Assembly (NCBI GenBank): GCA_034435675.1
Contig: DAOTWP010000052.1
Coordinates: 1-15,508 of the forward strand
DNA from: DAOTWP01 sp034435675
GTDB lineage: Bacteria; Chloroflexota; Anaerolineae; Aggregatilineales; Phototrophicaceae
Reading direction: 5' to 3'
Length of the DNA: 15,508 bases
Shown here: positions 7,018 to 13,939 of the stretch, in pieces
Layout: each line of letters starts with the position of its first letter
Numbering within the stretch: the first letter of the stretch is position 1
The notes under the pieces: model-generated
Databases searched by the model: none
The model's input: only the letters and a program-made list of their open reading frames with translations
What the model was told of the DNA's origin: nothing
Made by a program: the position numbers and the translations under genes

Positions 7018-7996
7018 CATCACGAACTGGGCAGCGGCAGCGGAGGCAGTCGCCGCGAGTGGGCAGATTCTGCTGGTAACGCATGTGTCGCCCGATGGCG
7101 ATGCAATCGGGTCGCTGCTGGGCATGGCAAACGCGCTGCGCCAGCAGGATAAAACGGTACAGACCGCGGTAGATGGCGGCGTGCCGGATTATCTGCAATT
7201 CCTGCCCTCTGCGGATGCTGTTGTTGCAGAGTTGACGACAGGCGCATGGGATCTGATGATATCGCTGGATGCCAGCGACGAGCCGCGCACCGGGCAGACC
7301 GGGGCATATGGACGCGCCAACAGTCGTGCCGTCATCAACCTCGACCATCACGAAACGAACACCCTGTTTGGCGACATTCATCTCGTGCGGGGCAGTGCCG
7401 TTTCCGCAACCGAGGTAGTCTATGACTGGCTGCTGGAACTGGGCTGGCAGATCACGCCGAAAGTCGCCATTCCGCTGCTGACCGGGCTGGTTACAGACAC
7501 GATGGGTTTTCGCACCAGCAGCGTCAGCGCGCATACGCTGGGCATCGCGCAGGCGTTAATGCAGGCGGGCGCGTCGCTGACTGAAATCACGGCGCGCACA
7601 CTGGACAGCCGACCATTCAACGAGGTTAACCTGTGGAAATATGCGCTGACATCAGTCGAACTGAACGATCAGGTTATCTCGGCGGTCATTACGCAGGACG
7701 ATTTGCGCAGCAGCGCCGTTGTTGACGTGACCGACAGCGGGCTGGTCAGCTTTCTCGTCAAGGTCAACGAGGCGATGATCGCGGTGGTCTTCAAAGAACT
7801 GCGCGATGCCCGTGTAGAAGTCAGCATTCGCTCCAAACCCGGCTTCGATGTCGGACGGATAGCATTCCAGTTAGGCGGCGGCGGGCACAAACAGGCGTCC
7901 GGCGCAACGATTGATGGACCGCTGAGCGCCGCCAAAGCGCGTGTGCTGGCGCTGCTGCACGATGCTGCGCGCAGTGGCATGCTGGAGATTCGCTGA
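7007..7996 (+). CDS. nrnA: DHH/DHHA1 phosphoesterase, NrnA-like oligoribonuclease / pAp phosphatase
   Basis: NrnA-type enzymes degrade RNA oligonucleotides of a few bases and dephosphorylate 3'-phosphoadenosine 5'-phosphate. In this 329-aa protein the Mn-binding DHH-domain motifs are present: VTHVSPDGDAIGS (24-36; His26, Asp30, Asp32), SLDASD (Asp88), NLDHHETN (DHH at 113-115) and GLVTDTMGFR (Asp164). The DHHA1 substrate-binding motif GGGGHKQASGA is at 290-300. Length matches the family. The ATG at 7007 overlaps the rbfA stop by 11 bp, with AGAGGAGG (6987-6994) 12 nt upstream inside rbfA, implying translational coupling. The in-frame TTG at 6956 lies deep within rbfA and is less likely. The exact substrate cannot be told from sequence. 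Confidence 0.92.
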   Translation: MTLNITNWAAAAEAVAASGQILLVTHVSPDGDAIGSLLGMANALRQQDKTVQTAVDGGVPDYLQFLPSADAVVAELTTGAWDLMISLDASDEPRTGQTGAYGRANSRAVINLDHHETNTLFGDIHLVRGSAVSATEVVYDWLLELGWQITPKVAIPLLTGLVTDTMGFRTSSVSAHTLGIAQALMQAGASLTEITARTLDSRPFNEVNLWKYALTSVELNDQVISAVITQDDLRSSAVVDVTDSGLVSFLVKVNEAMIAVVFKELRDARVEVSIRSKPGFDVGRIAFQLGGGGHKQASGATIDGPLSAAKARVLALLHDAARSGMLEIR

Positions 7997-8004
7997 GGAT
8001 CACC

Positions 8005-8877
8005 GTGCTGCCCTTCGGTTTCCTTAACATCAATAAGCCGCCAGGGATGACCAGTCATGATGTCGTCGCCTGGCTGCGGCGCACGCTGCATCTGAAGAAA
8101 ATCGGGCACGCCGGGACGCTTGACCCCCTGGCAACCGGCGTGCTGGTCATGTGTCTGGGCGCTGCTACACGCCTGAGCGAATATGTCATGGCGAGCACCA
8201 AGCGTTATCAGGCGGTGGTGCAGCTTGGCGTTGTCACCGATACTTACGACGCCGAAGGCAGCATCACCCGCACCGCAGACGCCTCACAGGTCACACAGGC
8301 AGCAGTTGAACATGCGCTGACTGCCTTTATTGGCGACATCCAGCAGCTTCCGCCTGCATACAGTGCTATCAAACTGGGCGGAAAGAAGCTGTACGAACTG
8401 GCACGCGCAGGCAAACCCGTTGAGCTTGTACCGCGTCCGGTCACGATTCATGCCATCAGCGTGTTGGACTGGCAGCCCCCGCAGATCACACTGGACATCA
8501 CCTGCAGCGCCGGGACGTATATCCGCAGCCTTGCTTATGACCTGGGCGAAGCGCTGAACGTCGGCGCACATCTGGCGGGGCTGGTGCGCACTGCCAGCGG
8601 GCAGTTTGTGCTGGCGGATGCGGTGAAGCTCACCGAACTGACCGAACACAACTGGCAGCAGCAGCTCATTCTGGCAGAGACGGCGCTGGCGGACTGGCAC
8701 GCACTGACGCTGGACGCGGCACAGGCAGACGACGTGCTGCACGGGCGCGCCCTTGACGGCGCACAACTGCCGGAAGGCACGCTCGCCCGCGCCCACACCG
8801 CTGATGGTCGTCTGCTGGCGCTGCTGCTGGCACAGGGCGGGCGCTGGCAGCCACACAAGGTTTTTGGCAGCGAATGA
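8005..8877 (+). CDS. truB: tRNA pseudouridine(55) synthase TruB
   Basis: TruB converts U55 in the T-loop of tRNAs to pseudouridine and also acts as a tRNA chaperone. The 290-aa protein begins with FLNINKPPGMTSHDVV (6-21), has the catalytic motif GHAGTLDPLATGVL (34-47, nucleophile Asp40), KRYQAVVQLG, and the late motif SAGTYIRSLAYDLG. A C-terminal region of about 60 residues, PUA-like in position, ends in GGRWQPHKVFGSE. It starts with GTG at 8005, 8 nt after the upstream stop, with GAGG (7995-7998) 6 nt before it overlapping that stop. Spacing indicates co-transcription with rbfA and the DHH gene. Confidence 0.96.
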   Translation: MLPFGFLNINKPPGMTSHDVVAWLRRTLHLKKIGHAGTLDPLATGVLVMCLGAATRLSEYVMASTKRYQAVVQLGVVTDTYDAEGSITRTADASQVTQAAVEHALTAFIGDIQQLPPAYSAIKLGGKKLYELARAGKPVELVPRPVTIHAISVLDWQPPQITLDITCSAGTYIRSLAYDLGEALNVGAHLAGLVRTASGQFVLADAVKLTELTEHNWQQQLILAETALADWHALTLDAAQADDVLHGRALDGAQLPEGTLARAHTADGRLLALLLAQGGRWQPHKVFGSE

Positions 8878-8913
8878 CCCTGCTGTGCAGACCCCGCGAC
8901 TGCTGGGTGAGCC

Positions 8914-8947
8914 GTGACTGGCACGCGCCGTGCCGCTGCACTATACT
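8914..8947 (+). promoter_or_regulatory. Palindrome and TATACT box upstream of ribF
   Basis: GGCACG (8920-8925) and CGTGCC (8929-8934) form a perfect 6+6 palindrome with a 3-nt centre. TATACT (8942-8947), a 5/6 match to the -10 consensus, follows 7 nt later. No good -35 box sits at 17 nt (TGGCAC there is poor), and GTGACT (8914-8919) is 22 nt away. This could be an activator- or repressor-controlled ribF promoter with the palindrome at the -35 position. Confidence 0.4.
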
Positions 8948-8994
8948 ACTCGCCGGGTTGCTTACCCTGACCAAGAGAAGATATAACGGCACAC

Positions 8995-9939
8995 ATGCGA
9001 CATATTAACGATTTGAGCGACGCAGCGCTGGATCGCCCTGCCCTGTTGACTATCGGTGTTTTTGACGGGGTGCATCGGGGACACCAGCACCTGATTCGCC
9101 AGCTTGTCCAGCAGGCACATGCCAGCGGGCACGCGGCGGTGGTGCTGACCTTTTTCCCGCACCCGGATGTTGTGCTGCGCAAGCTGGAAGGACGCTACTA
9201 CCTGACATCCCCTGACCAGCGCGCCGAACTGCTGCACAAACTCGGCATTGATCTGGTGGTGACGCTGCCTTTTGATGCTGCCCTGCGGCAGATGCGCGCG
9301 TCGGCATTCGTGGACCGCCTGGTCGAGCATCTACGACTGGCGGAGCTGTGGGTCGGGGCAGATTTTGCCCTGGGCTACAAACGCGAGGGCAATGTGGCGT
9401 TCCTACGCGAACAGGGCAAAGTGCGCGGCTTCACCGTTCACGAAGTTGAACTGCTCGCGGCTGACGGTGAGCGGATCAGCAGTTCCTACATTCGCAGCCT
9501 GCTGGAGGCGGGCGCGATGGAACAGGTACGCGAACAACTGGGACGCGGTTATGCGCTTTGCGGCGAAGTCATTCACGGCAAAAAACGTGGGCGGGCAATC
9601 GGCTTCCCCACCGCGAATATCGACGTGTGGGCAGAACAGGTCATCCCGGCAAATGGGGTCTACGCGGGCTGGGCATATCTGGGCAGCGGCGCGACACGCG
9701 AACGCTATATGGCAATGACCAATGTCGGCATCAGCCCCACATTTATGAACAAGGACATCACGGTCGAAGCATACCTGCTGGATTTTGACCGCGAGATTTA
9801 CGGCGAAACGCTGACGGTGACGTTTGAGAAGTATCTGCGCCCTGAAGCAAAATACGACAGCCTCGACGCGCTGATCGACCAGATACAGGAGGATGTGCGC
9901 GCCGGGCGGGAATTTCTGCTGACACTGCCCGAAGCATAG
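8995..9939 (+). CDS. ribF: Bifunctional riboflavin kinase / FAD synthetase RibF
   Basis: RibF makes FMN from riboflavin and then FAD. In the 314-aa protein the N-terminal adenylyltransferase domain has GVFDGVHRGHQ (21-31), FFPHP (53-57), the GADFALGYKREG loop and ISSSYIR (161-167). The C-terminal kinase domain has HGKKRGRAIGFPTANI (194-209), PANGVYAGWA (218-227), TNVGISPTF (242-250) and VEAYLLDFDREIYG (257-270). Two small differences from the motifs as I remember them are Ser in NVGISPTF, where Arg is usual, and Tyr in VEAYLLDF, where His is common. The frame is intact. There is only a weak purine-rich site (GAGAAG) before the ATG. It lies 117 bp after truB with its own probable control region, and no FMN-riboswitch core is visible there. 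Confidence 0.95.
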   Translation: MRHINDLSDAALDRPALLTIGVFDGVHRGHQHLIRQLVQQAHASGHAAVVLTFFPHPDVVLRKLEGRYYLTSPDQRAELLHKLGIDLVVTLPFDAALRQMRASAFVDRLVEHLRLAELWVGADFALGYKREGNVAFLREQGKVRGFTVHEVELLAADGERISSSYIRSLLEAGAMEQVREQLGRGYALCGEVIHGKKRGRAIGFPTANIDVWAEQVIPANGVYAGWAYLGSGATRERYMAMTNVGISPTFMNKDITVEAYLLDFDREIYGETLTVTFEKYLRPEAKYDSLDALIDQIQEDVRAGREFLLTLPEA

Positions 9940-9970
9940 CGGCAGACGCAGGCATAGCCGCGCAATAGAA

Positions 9971-9999
9971 CCGGGAACGCTGCTGGATCAGCGCTCCGG
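9971..9999. terminator. Possible bidirectional terminator between converging ribF and era
   Basis: CGCTG (9978-9982) pairs with CAGCG (9989-9993) around a 6-nt loop, with CCGG/CCGG (9971-9974, 9996-9999) as a second tier. It covers the era stop codon and follows ribF by about 30 bp, where two converging transcripts would meet. No T-run is present on either strand, so the call is tentative. Confidence 0.3.
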
Positions 10000-10944
10000 C
10001 TCTTTAGGCAAGCGATAACCCAGCCTTGCCAGCAGTTTCTCATCACTGCGCCAGTTCTTCAGCACCTTGACATGCAAATCCAGATACACCTGTGTGCCGG
10101 TTGTCGTCTGCAATTCGGCACGGGCGTCCGCGCCAATACGCTTAATCATCGCGCCGTCTTTGCCGATGATGATCCCCTTCTGCGAGTCGCGTTCGACATA
10201 GATCGTCGCACTGATGTATGACAGTGTTACGCTGCGTTCCTTGTATTCGTCAATGCCCACTGCAACCGAATACGGGATTTCCTGTTCGGTCAGATAGATA
10301 ATCTTCTCGCGGATAATCTCCGCCGCCATGAAGCGCAGATTCACCTCGCTGACCTGATCCGCCGGGTAATAGCGCGGTCCCAGCGGCAGCCGTGCCAGCA
10401 GGTCATCGACCAGCGCGTCCACATCGCTGCCCTGCAAGGCGCTGCCCAGCCATTCGCCCACGTGCGTGATCAGGATGCGAAATGACTCCAGGTGTGCGGC
10501 ACGATCCACACCTTGCGGCAGCGCGTCGAGCTTGTTCAGCGCCAGCAGCACAGGTGTATCCCCCCCCAGCGTTTGCAGCGTTTCCGCGATATAACGATCT
10601 GCCGTTTGCGGCGGCTCGGACACATCCAGCACCCACAGAATCACGTCGGCATCGCGCAGGGAGCGCTGCGCCACCGCGACCATATATTCTCCGAGCTTGT
10701 GCTGTGCTTTGTGCAAGCCCGGCGTATCTACAAACAAAATCTGCCCGCGCGCGTTGGTGAAGATGCCAAGCTGCTGGCGGCGCGTGGTCTGCGGCTTGGG
10801 CGAAACAATCGCGATTTTCTGGTGCAGAATGCCGTTAATCAGCGTGGATTTGCCCACATTGGGACGCCCCACCACCGCGACCACCCCGGAACGGTGATCT
10901 TCTGACCAGTCATCACTGAAAACCGTATCGAGATGGTCGCTCAT
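9988..10944 (-). CDS. era: GTPase Era
   Basis: Era is an essential GTPase that binds the 3' end of 16S rRNA and checks 30S assembly. The 318-aa protein has G1 GRPNVGKS (26-33), a switch region with PQTTRR (51-56), G3 DTPG (73-76), G4 NKLD (137-140), a G5-like SALQG (168-172), the linker RFMAAEIIREKI (204-215) and a C-terminal KH domain with GIIIGKDGAMIKRIG (257-271; GKDG 261-264). Its first ~18 residues are an acidic extension before the G domain. The ATG overlaps the stop of the upstream unknown gene in an ATGA arrangement, so the two are translationally coupled. It converges on ribF. RbfA, also a 30S factor, is encoded in the same neighbourhood on the other strand. Confidence 0.96.
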   Translation of the reverse strand: MSDHLDTVFSDDWSEDHRSGVVAVVGRPNVGKSTLINGILHQKIAIVSPKPQTTRRQQLGIFTNARGQILFVDTPGLHKAQHKLGEYMVAVAQRSLRDADVILWVLDVSEPPQTADRYIAETLQTLGGDTPVLLALNKLDALPQGVDRAAHLESFRILITHVGEWLGSALQGSDVDALVDDLLARLPLGPRYYPADQVSEVNLRFMAAEIIREKIIYLTEQEIPYSVAVGIDEYKERSVTLSYISATIYVERDSQKGIIIGKDGAMIKRIGADARAELQTTTGTQVYLDLHVKVLKNWRSDEKLLARLGYRLPKEPER

Positions 10945-11465
10945 GGGACATCCTCAGCAGCAAGCCACGCGGCAAGCGACACGTAGCGCGGCAGATAGGT
11001 CAGCAGGCGCGGGGGCACAGCGGTCAGGTCGGCATCTTCCGGCGCAATCAGTGCCAGAATACGCGCATCGGGGCGGGTAGCGTTCGTGTCGGCATAGAGC
11101 AGCACATGAATGGGCGCGACTACATCCAGCCATTTCACCGGCGTCATATCATCCACGCCATCGTTACGATAGCCGACGACATCCGCACGGGGGTGCAGGT
11201 TGCTGCGGTGCAGCAGGAAGTCGAACGCCGCTTCGCCGGTCAGCATGTCGCCGTAATCCAGCGCCAGCAGCCCCGGCACAATCGCCAGAAACGGCTTGCC
11301 CAGATACTGCACGCCGTAACGCAGCACCAGCGTGCCCGTGCGTGCGCCATCTGCCCCGTCCTGCGCAGCAAGCGCCAGCGCAAACCGCTGCCCAACCTGC
11401 AAAACAGCCCCGTCAAACACGTCGGTTACGGGGCTGCGTTCGGGAATACGAGAACGTCGCGTCAT
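10941..11465 (-). CDS. Unrecognised 174-aa protein coupled to era
   Basis: I do not recognise a family. The protein starts basic (MTRRSRIPERS), has no signal peptide or membrane helix, and appears to be a soluble mixed alpha/beta domain rich in Ala, Leu and Asp. Distinctive stretches are LVLRYGVQYLGKPFLAIVPG, HPRADVVGYRNDGVDDMTP, PIHVLLYADTNATRPDARIL and LPRYVSLAAWLAAEDVP. The ATG at 11465 comes 5 nt after the upstream gene's stop; a TTG at 11474 is an alternative start overlapping that stop. There is no strong Shine-Dalgarno, so re-initiation is plausible. Its stop overlaps the era ATG. The tight packing suggests co-expression with era, but no function can be inferred from that alone. Confidence 0.75.
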   Translation of the reverse strand: MTRRSRIPERSPVTDVFDGAVLQVGQRFALALAAQDGADGARTGTLVLRYGVQYLGKPFLAIVPGLLALDYGDMLTGEAAFDFLLHRSNLHPRADVVGYRNDGVDDMTPVKWLDVVAPIHVLLYADTNATRPDARILALIAPEDADLTAVPPRLLTYLPRYVSLAAWLAAEDVP

Positions 11466-11470
11466 GCTGC

Positions 11471-11875
11471 TCAATGGTGCGCGTCATGCGCGGCTGTGTC
11501 ATGCGCGGCTGTGTCATGCGCCGCAGTGTCATGCGCGTGATCGGCATGTCCGTGATACAGCGGCTGGTTGATGTCATCAAAATGCTGGTCCGGGCGCACA
11601 GCGCCAAACCACGCAGCAAAGGCAGACACAAAAATCAGCAAACCCGCGACCAGCAGCAGCCCCGCCCAACTGACATCGGTTCCAGCAGGCTGTACCACAC
11701 CAAGCGCCAGCGCAGCAATTGCCAGCGTCAACCCCAATCCGCCCAGTAGGGATAGTCCCAGCGGCACACCCTGTTGGTACGAATGCACAGGGGGGTCTTC
11801 TGCCGGAACAGCATGCTGCGTGTGATCGGCGGCATCGTGCCCGGCGGCGACAATCTCTTTCACTTCGGTTGCCAC
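11471..11875 (-). CDS. Small two-helix membrane protein with histidine-rich repeat tail
   Basis: This 134-aa protein has a short His-containing N-terminus (HDAADHTQHAVPAEDPPVHSY), two predicted membrane helices (about 36-61, rich in Gly/Leu/Ala, and 70-91, LLLVAGLLIFVSAFAAWFG), a WFGAVRPDQHFDD segment, and a C-terminal tail with HxH pairs and TAAHD repeats (about 108-134). It recalls the small subunit-IV-like proteins of some heme-copper oxidase clusters, but no oxidase gene is nearby and the resemblance is weak. The His-rich tail could bind metal, which is inference. The start is GTG at 11875 with AGGAG 11 nt upstream. The next gene begins 5 nt after its stop. The tail is coded by 15-bp tandem repeats, so its length may vary between strains. 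Confidence 0.7.
   Translation of the reverse strand: MATEVKEIVAAGHDAADHTQHAVPAEDPPVHSYQQGVPLGLSLLGGLGLTLAIAALALGVVQPAGTDVSWAGLLLVAGLLIFVSAFAAWFGAVRPDQHFDDINQPLYHGHADHAHDTAAHDTAAHDTAAHDAHH
11483..11542 (-). repeat. 15-bp tandem repeats coding TAAHD units
   Basis: Plus-strand units GTCATGCGCGGCTGT (11483-11497 and 11498-11512) are followed by a variant GTCATGCGCCGCAGT (11513-11527) and a degenerate fourth unit (11528-11542) sharing the first 10 bases. The unit is a multiple of three, so copy-number change would keep the reading frame and alter only the number of TAAHD repeats. Confidence 0.85.
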
Positions 11876-11924
11876 GATTCAGATTGCTCCTGTATTGTCA
11901 TCCGAAAAACCTATACAATGATTC

Positions 11925-11943
11925 TGCCGGGTGTTCCCCGGCA
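11925..11943. promoter_or_regulatory. Divergent intergenic control region with hairpin
   Basis: The 147-bp gap between the minus-strand unit and the phosphatase gene holds TGCCGGG (11925-11931) paired with CCCGGCA (11937-11943) around a 5-nt loop. Just before it is TATACAAT (11912-11919), -10-like on the plus strand. TTGTCA (11895-11900) is only 13 nt from TACAAT, too close for a normal -35. On the minus strand TTGACG lies near 11950. Both units must start here, but I cannot assign either promoter with certainty. Confidence 0.4.
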
Positions 11944-12022
11944 CGTCAAGGCATTGGGAGATAATCTGAACAGACGCCCTATGAAGGTGCTGCATCCTAC
12001 CCCCAGCGAACGGGACAATGCC

Positions 12023-12676
12023 ATGCGTGTTGAGCGCGTCTATCTCATCCGCCATGGTCAAACGGAATGGAATGCCAGCGGACGCTGGCAGGGATTCGAA
12101 GACACCACACTGGATCAAGCCGGGCTGGCACAGGCAAACCGGCTGGCAAACTACCTCAGTGAACGCCCCATCCGCGCAATCTACAGCAGCGATTTGCAGC
12201 GCGCGGCACTAACCGCGCAGCAGGTGGCACAGGCATTAAATGCCGATATACGCTATGATTCCCGGCTGCGTGAGCTGAATGTGGGGCTGTTTCAGGGCTT
12301 GACACTTGCCGAGATGCAGGCACGCTACCCGGCAGAATACGCGGCAATGAACGCCGATCACATGCATTTCGTCATGCCGCAGGGGGAATCACGCCAGCAG
12401 TTGCAGGAACGCGCTTATGCCGCATGGCAGGAGATTGTTGAGAACACTGCCGGACCGGAAATTGCGCTTGTGTCACATGGCGGCACGATCAAAATGCTGT
12501 TGATGCGCCTGTTCGCAAGCGACAGCCCGGCAATTTCGCGCGTCCGGCTGGAAAATACGTCCATCACCACCGTTGAACGCACGGGCGACTGGTGGCGCAT
12601 AACTGGACTGGCTGCCACCCCGCACCTCAACGGTGATGGCATGGTCACCTCCACTGACGGCGAAGGACTGCAATAG
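12023..12676 (+). CDS. Histidine phosphatase family protein (phosphoglycerate mutase-like)
   Basis: This 217-aa protein belongs to the histidine phosphatase superfamily, in which a histidine is transiently phosphorylated. The N-terminal motif LIRHGQTEWN (8-17) contains the catalytic His11 and Arg10. SSDLQRA (55-61) supplies Arg60, LRELNVGLFQG (82-92) the acid Glu84, and LVSHGGTIKMLL (149-160) the second His152. This set fits GpmB/CobC-type enzymes, so it may be a broad phosphatase, a phosphoglycerate mutase or an alpha-ribazole phosphatase; no cobalamin genes are nearby to favour the last. ATG 12023 fits the family N-terminus and has a weak GGGA 7 nt upstream; ATG 11981 in frame would add 14 residues. 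The Gly/Thr-rich last ~20 residues are not conserved in the family. Confidence 0.9.
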   Translation: MRVERVYLIRHGQTEWNASGRWQGFEDTTLDQAGLAQANRLANYLSERPIRAIYSSDLQRAALTAQQVAQALNADIRYDSRLRELNVGLFQGLTLAEMQARYPAEYAAMNADHMHFVMPQGESRQQLQERAYAAWQEIVENTAGPEIALVSHGGTIKMLLMRLFASDSPAISRVRLENTSITTVERTGDWWRITGLAATPHLNGDGMVTSTDGEGLQ

Positions 12677-12772
12677 CGCCAGCACACACGGTTAAACTAC
12701 GGGAAACAGACGGTGAGCTGTCTGCATCCCGTTGATAATGCTTAATGGCGAGTATTGAGAGGAACTTGTTGC

Positions 12773-13765
12773 ATGAAAAGCCCAATTCGTGTTGCGATTA
12801 CCGGCGGCGCCGGTCAGATCGCCTACAGCCTGCTGTTCCGCATTGGCAACGGTGAGGTCTTTGGTCCCGATCAGCCGGTGATTCTGCAAGTGCTGGAAAT
12901 CCCCGAAGCCATGAAAGCGCTGGAAGGCGTCGTCATGGAACTTGAAGACAGCGCTCAGCCGCTGGTACACGGCATTGTCGCCACGGATGATGCCAACGTC
13001 GCTATGAAAGACGCTAACTGGGTGATCCTGGTCGGCGGCAAACCGCGCGGTCCGGGCATGGAACGCGCCGACCTGCTTGCGGAAAATGGCAAAATCTTTG
13101 TTGCCCAGGGCAAGGCGATCAACGACCAGGCTGCCAGCGACGTGCGCGTGCTGGTCGTCGCCAACCCCTGCAACACCAACTGCCTCGTTGCAAAATCTAA
13201 CGCGCCGGATGTCCCGGCAAACCGCTGGTTTGCCATGACCCGCCTTGACGAAAACCGGGCTAAATCGCAGATGGCGAACAAGGCGGGCACGCTGTTCTCA
13301 CAGGTGACCAATGTGGGCATCTGGGGCAACCACAGCGCCACGCAGTTCCCCAACTTTGAACACGCGCTGATTGACGGCAAGCCCGCCACCGAAGTGATTA
13401 GTGAACGTGCCTGGTTTGAAGGCGACTTCATGAAAACTGTCCAGCAGCGCGGCGCAGCCATCATCCAGGCACGCGGTAAAAGTTCAGCAGCAAGCGCCGC
13501 CAGCGCTGCCCTCGATACGGTGCGGTCGCTGATTACGCCCACCCCGGCGGGCGATTGGTTCAGCGCGGCAATCTGGTCAGACGGCAACCCCTACGGCATC
13601 GCCGACGGCTTGATCTATTCGTTCCCGCTGCGCACCGACGGCAAAGGCGGCTACGAAATTGTGTCCGGGCTGACACTGAGCGAATACGCGCTGGGCAAGG
13701 CGAAAGCCACCGAAGCCGAACTGCTGGACGAACGTGGCATGGTCGCCGCGATGATCGGCAAATAA
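12773..13765 (+). CDS. mdh: Malate dehydrogenase, NAD-dependent (type 2, cytosolic-like)
   Basis: The enzyme interconverts malate and oxaloacetate. The 330-aa length is typical of this subgroup. Seen are the nucleotide-binding loop TGGAGQIAYSLLFRI (10-24), the substrate loop GGKPRGPGMERADLL (88-102; Arg92 and Arg98), VVANPCNTN (128-136), TRLDENRAKSQ (156-166; Asp159 of the catalytic pair) and GIWGNHSATQFP (182-193; catalytic His187). The first motif reads GxxGxxA rather than GxxGxxG. ATG 12773 is preceded by GAGAGG (12757-12762) at 10 nt. It lies 96 bp after the phosphatase gene and is followed by a strong terminator, so it ends its transcript. Substrate preference for malate over lactate follows from the Arg-rich loop and overall match to the MDH subgroup. 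Confidence 0.95.
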   Translation: MKSPIRVAITGGAGQIAYSLLFRIGNGEVFGPDQPVILQVLEIPEAMKALEGVVMELEDSAQPLVHGIVATDDANVAMKDANWVILVGGKPRGPGMERADLLAENGKIFVAQGKAINDQAASDVRVLVVANPCNTNCLVAKSNAPDVPANRWFAMTRLDENRAKSQMANKAGTLFSQVTNVGIWGNHSATQFPNFEHALIDGKPATEVISERAWFEGDFMKTVQQRGAAIIQARGKSSAASAASAALDTVRSLITPTPAGDWFSAAIWSDGNPYGIADGLIYSFPLRTDGKGGYEIVSGLTLSEYALGKAKATEAELLDERGMVAAMIGK

Positions 13766-13803
13766 CTGAACCTGTTACCCCCCAATAAATAAGATCGCTA
13801 TAG

Positions 13804-13839
13804 ATATGCGGACGCTGTCAAGAGCGCCCGCATATTTTT
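13804..13839 (+). terminator. Intrinsic terminator after mdh
   Basis: ATATGCGG (13804-13811) pairs with CCGCATAT (13828-13835). Inside it CGCT (13813-13816) pairs with AGCG (13823-13826) across one A-C mismatch, with a 6-nt loop. The stem runs directly into TTTT. This is the only textbook Rho-independent terminator in the window and lies 39 bp after the mdh stop. Confidence 0.92.
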
Positions 13840-13939
13840 CATGAATTTTTCAGAGATTTTTACGAGCTGCCGATATGCACTCCCCCTGAAATTTTGTAGC
13901 ATAAAGACAGAGTTCGCTTCACCAGAACAGGTATTCGAT

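Noticed and set aside
8919..8940. Sigma-54-type promoter (TGGCAC ... TGC)
   Set aside because: The -12 element and spacing do not match, the TGGCAC is better explained as part of the GGCACG/CGTGCC palindrome, and Chloroflexota generally lack this sigma factor as far as I recall.
8878..8994. FMN riboswitch before ribF
   Set aside because: The conserved RFN-element core sequences are not visible and the 117-bp gap is very short for one.
11483..11542. CRISPR-like repeat array
   Set aside because: Units are 15 bp, contiguous with no spacers, and lie in frame within a coding sequence.
11774..12022. In-frame extension of the histidine phosphatase
   Set aside because: It overlaps the start of the divergent membrane-protein gene and the intergenic hairpin, and lies far before the conserved LIRHG start of the family. 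Only the ATG at 11981 remains a minor alternative.
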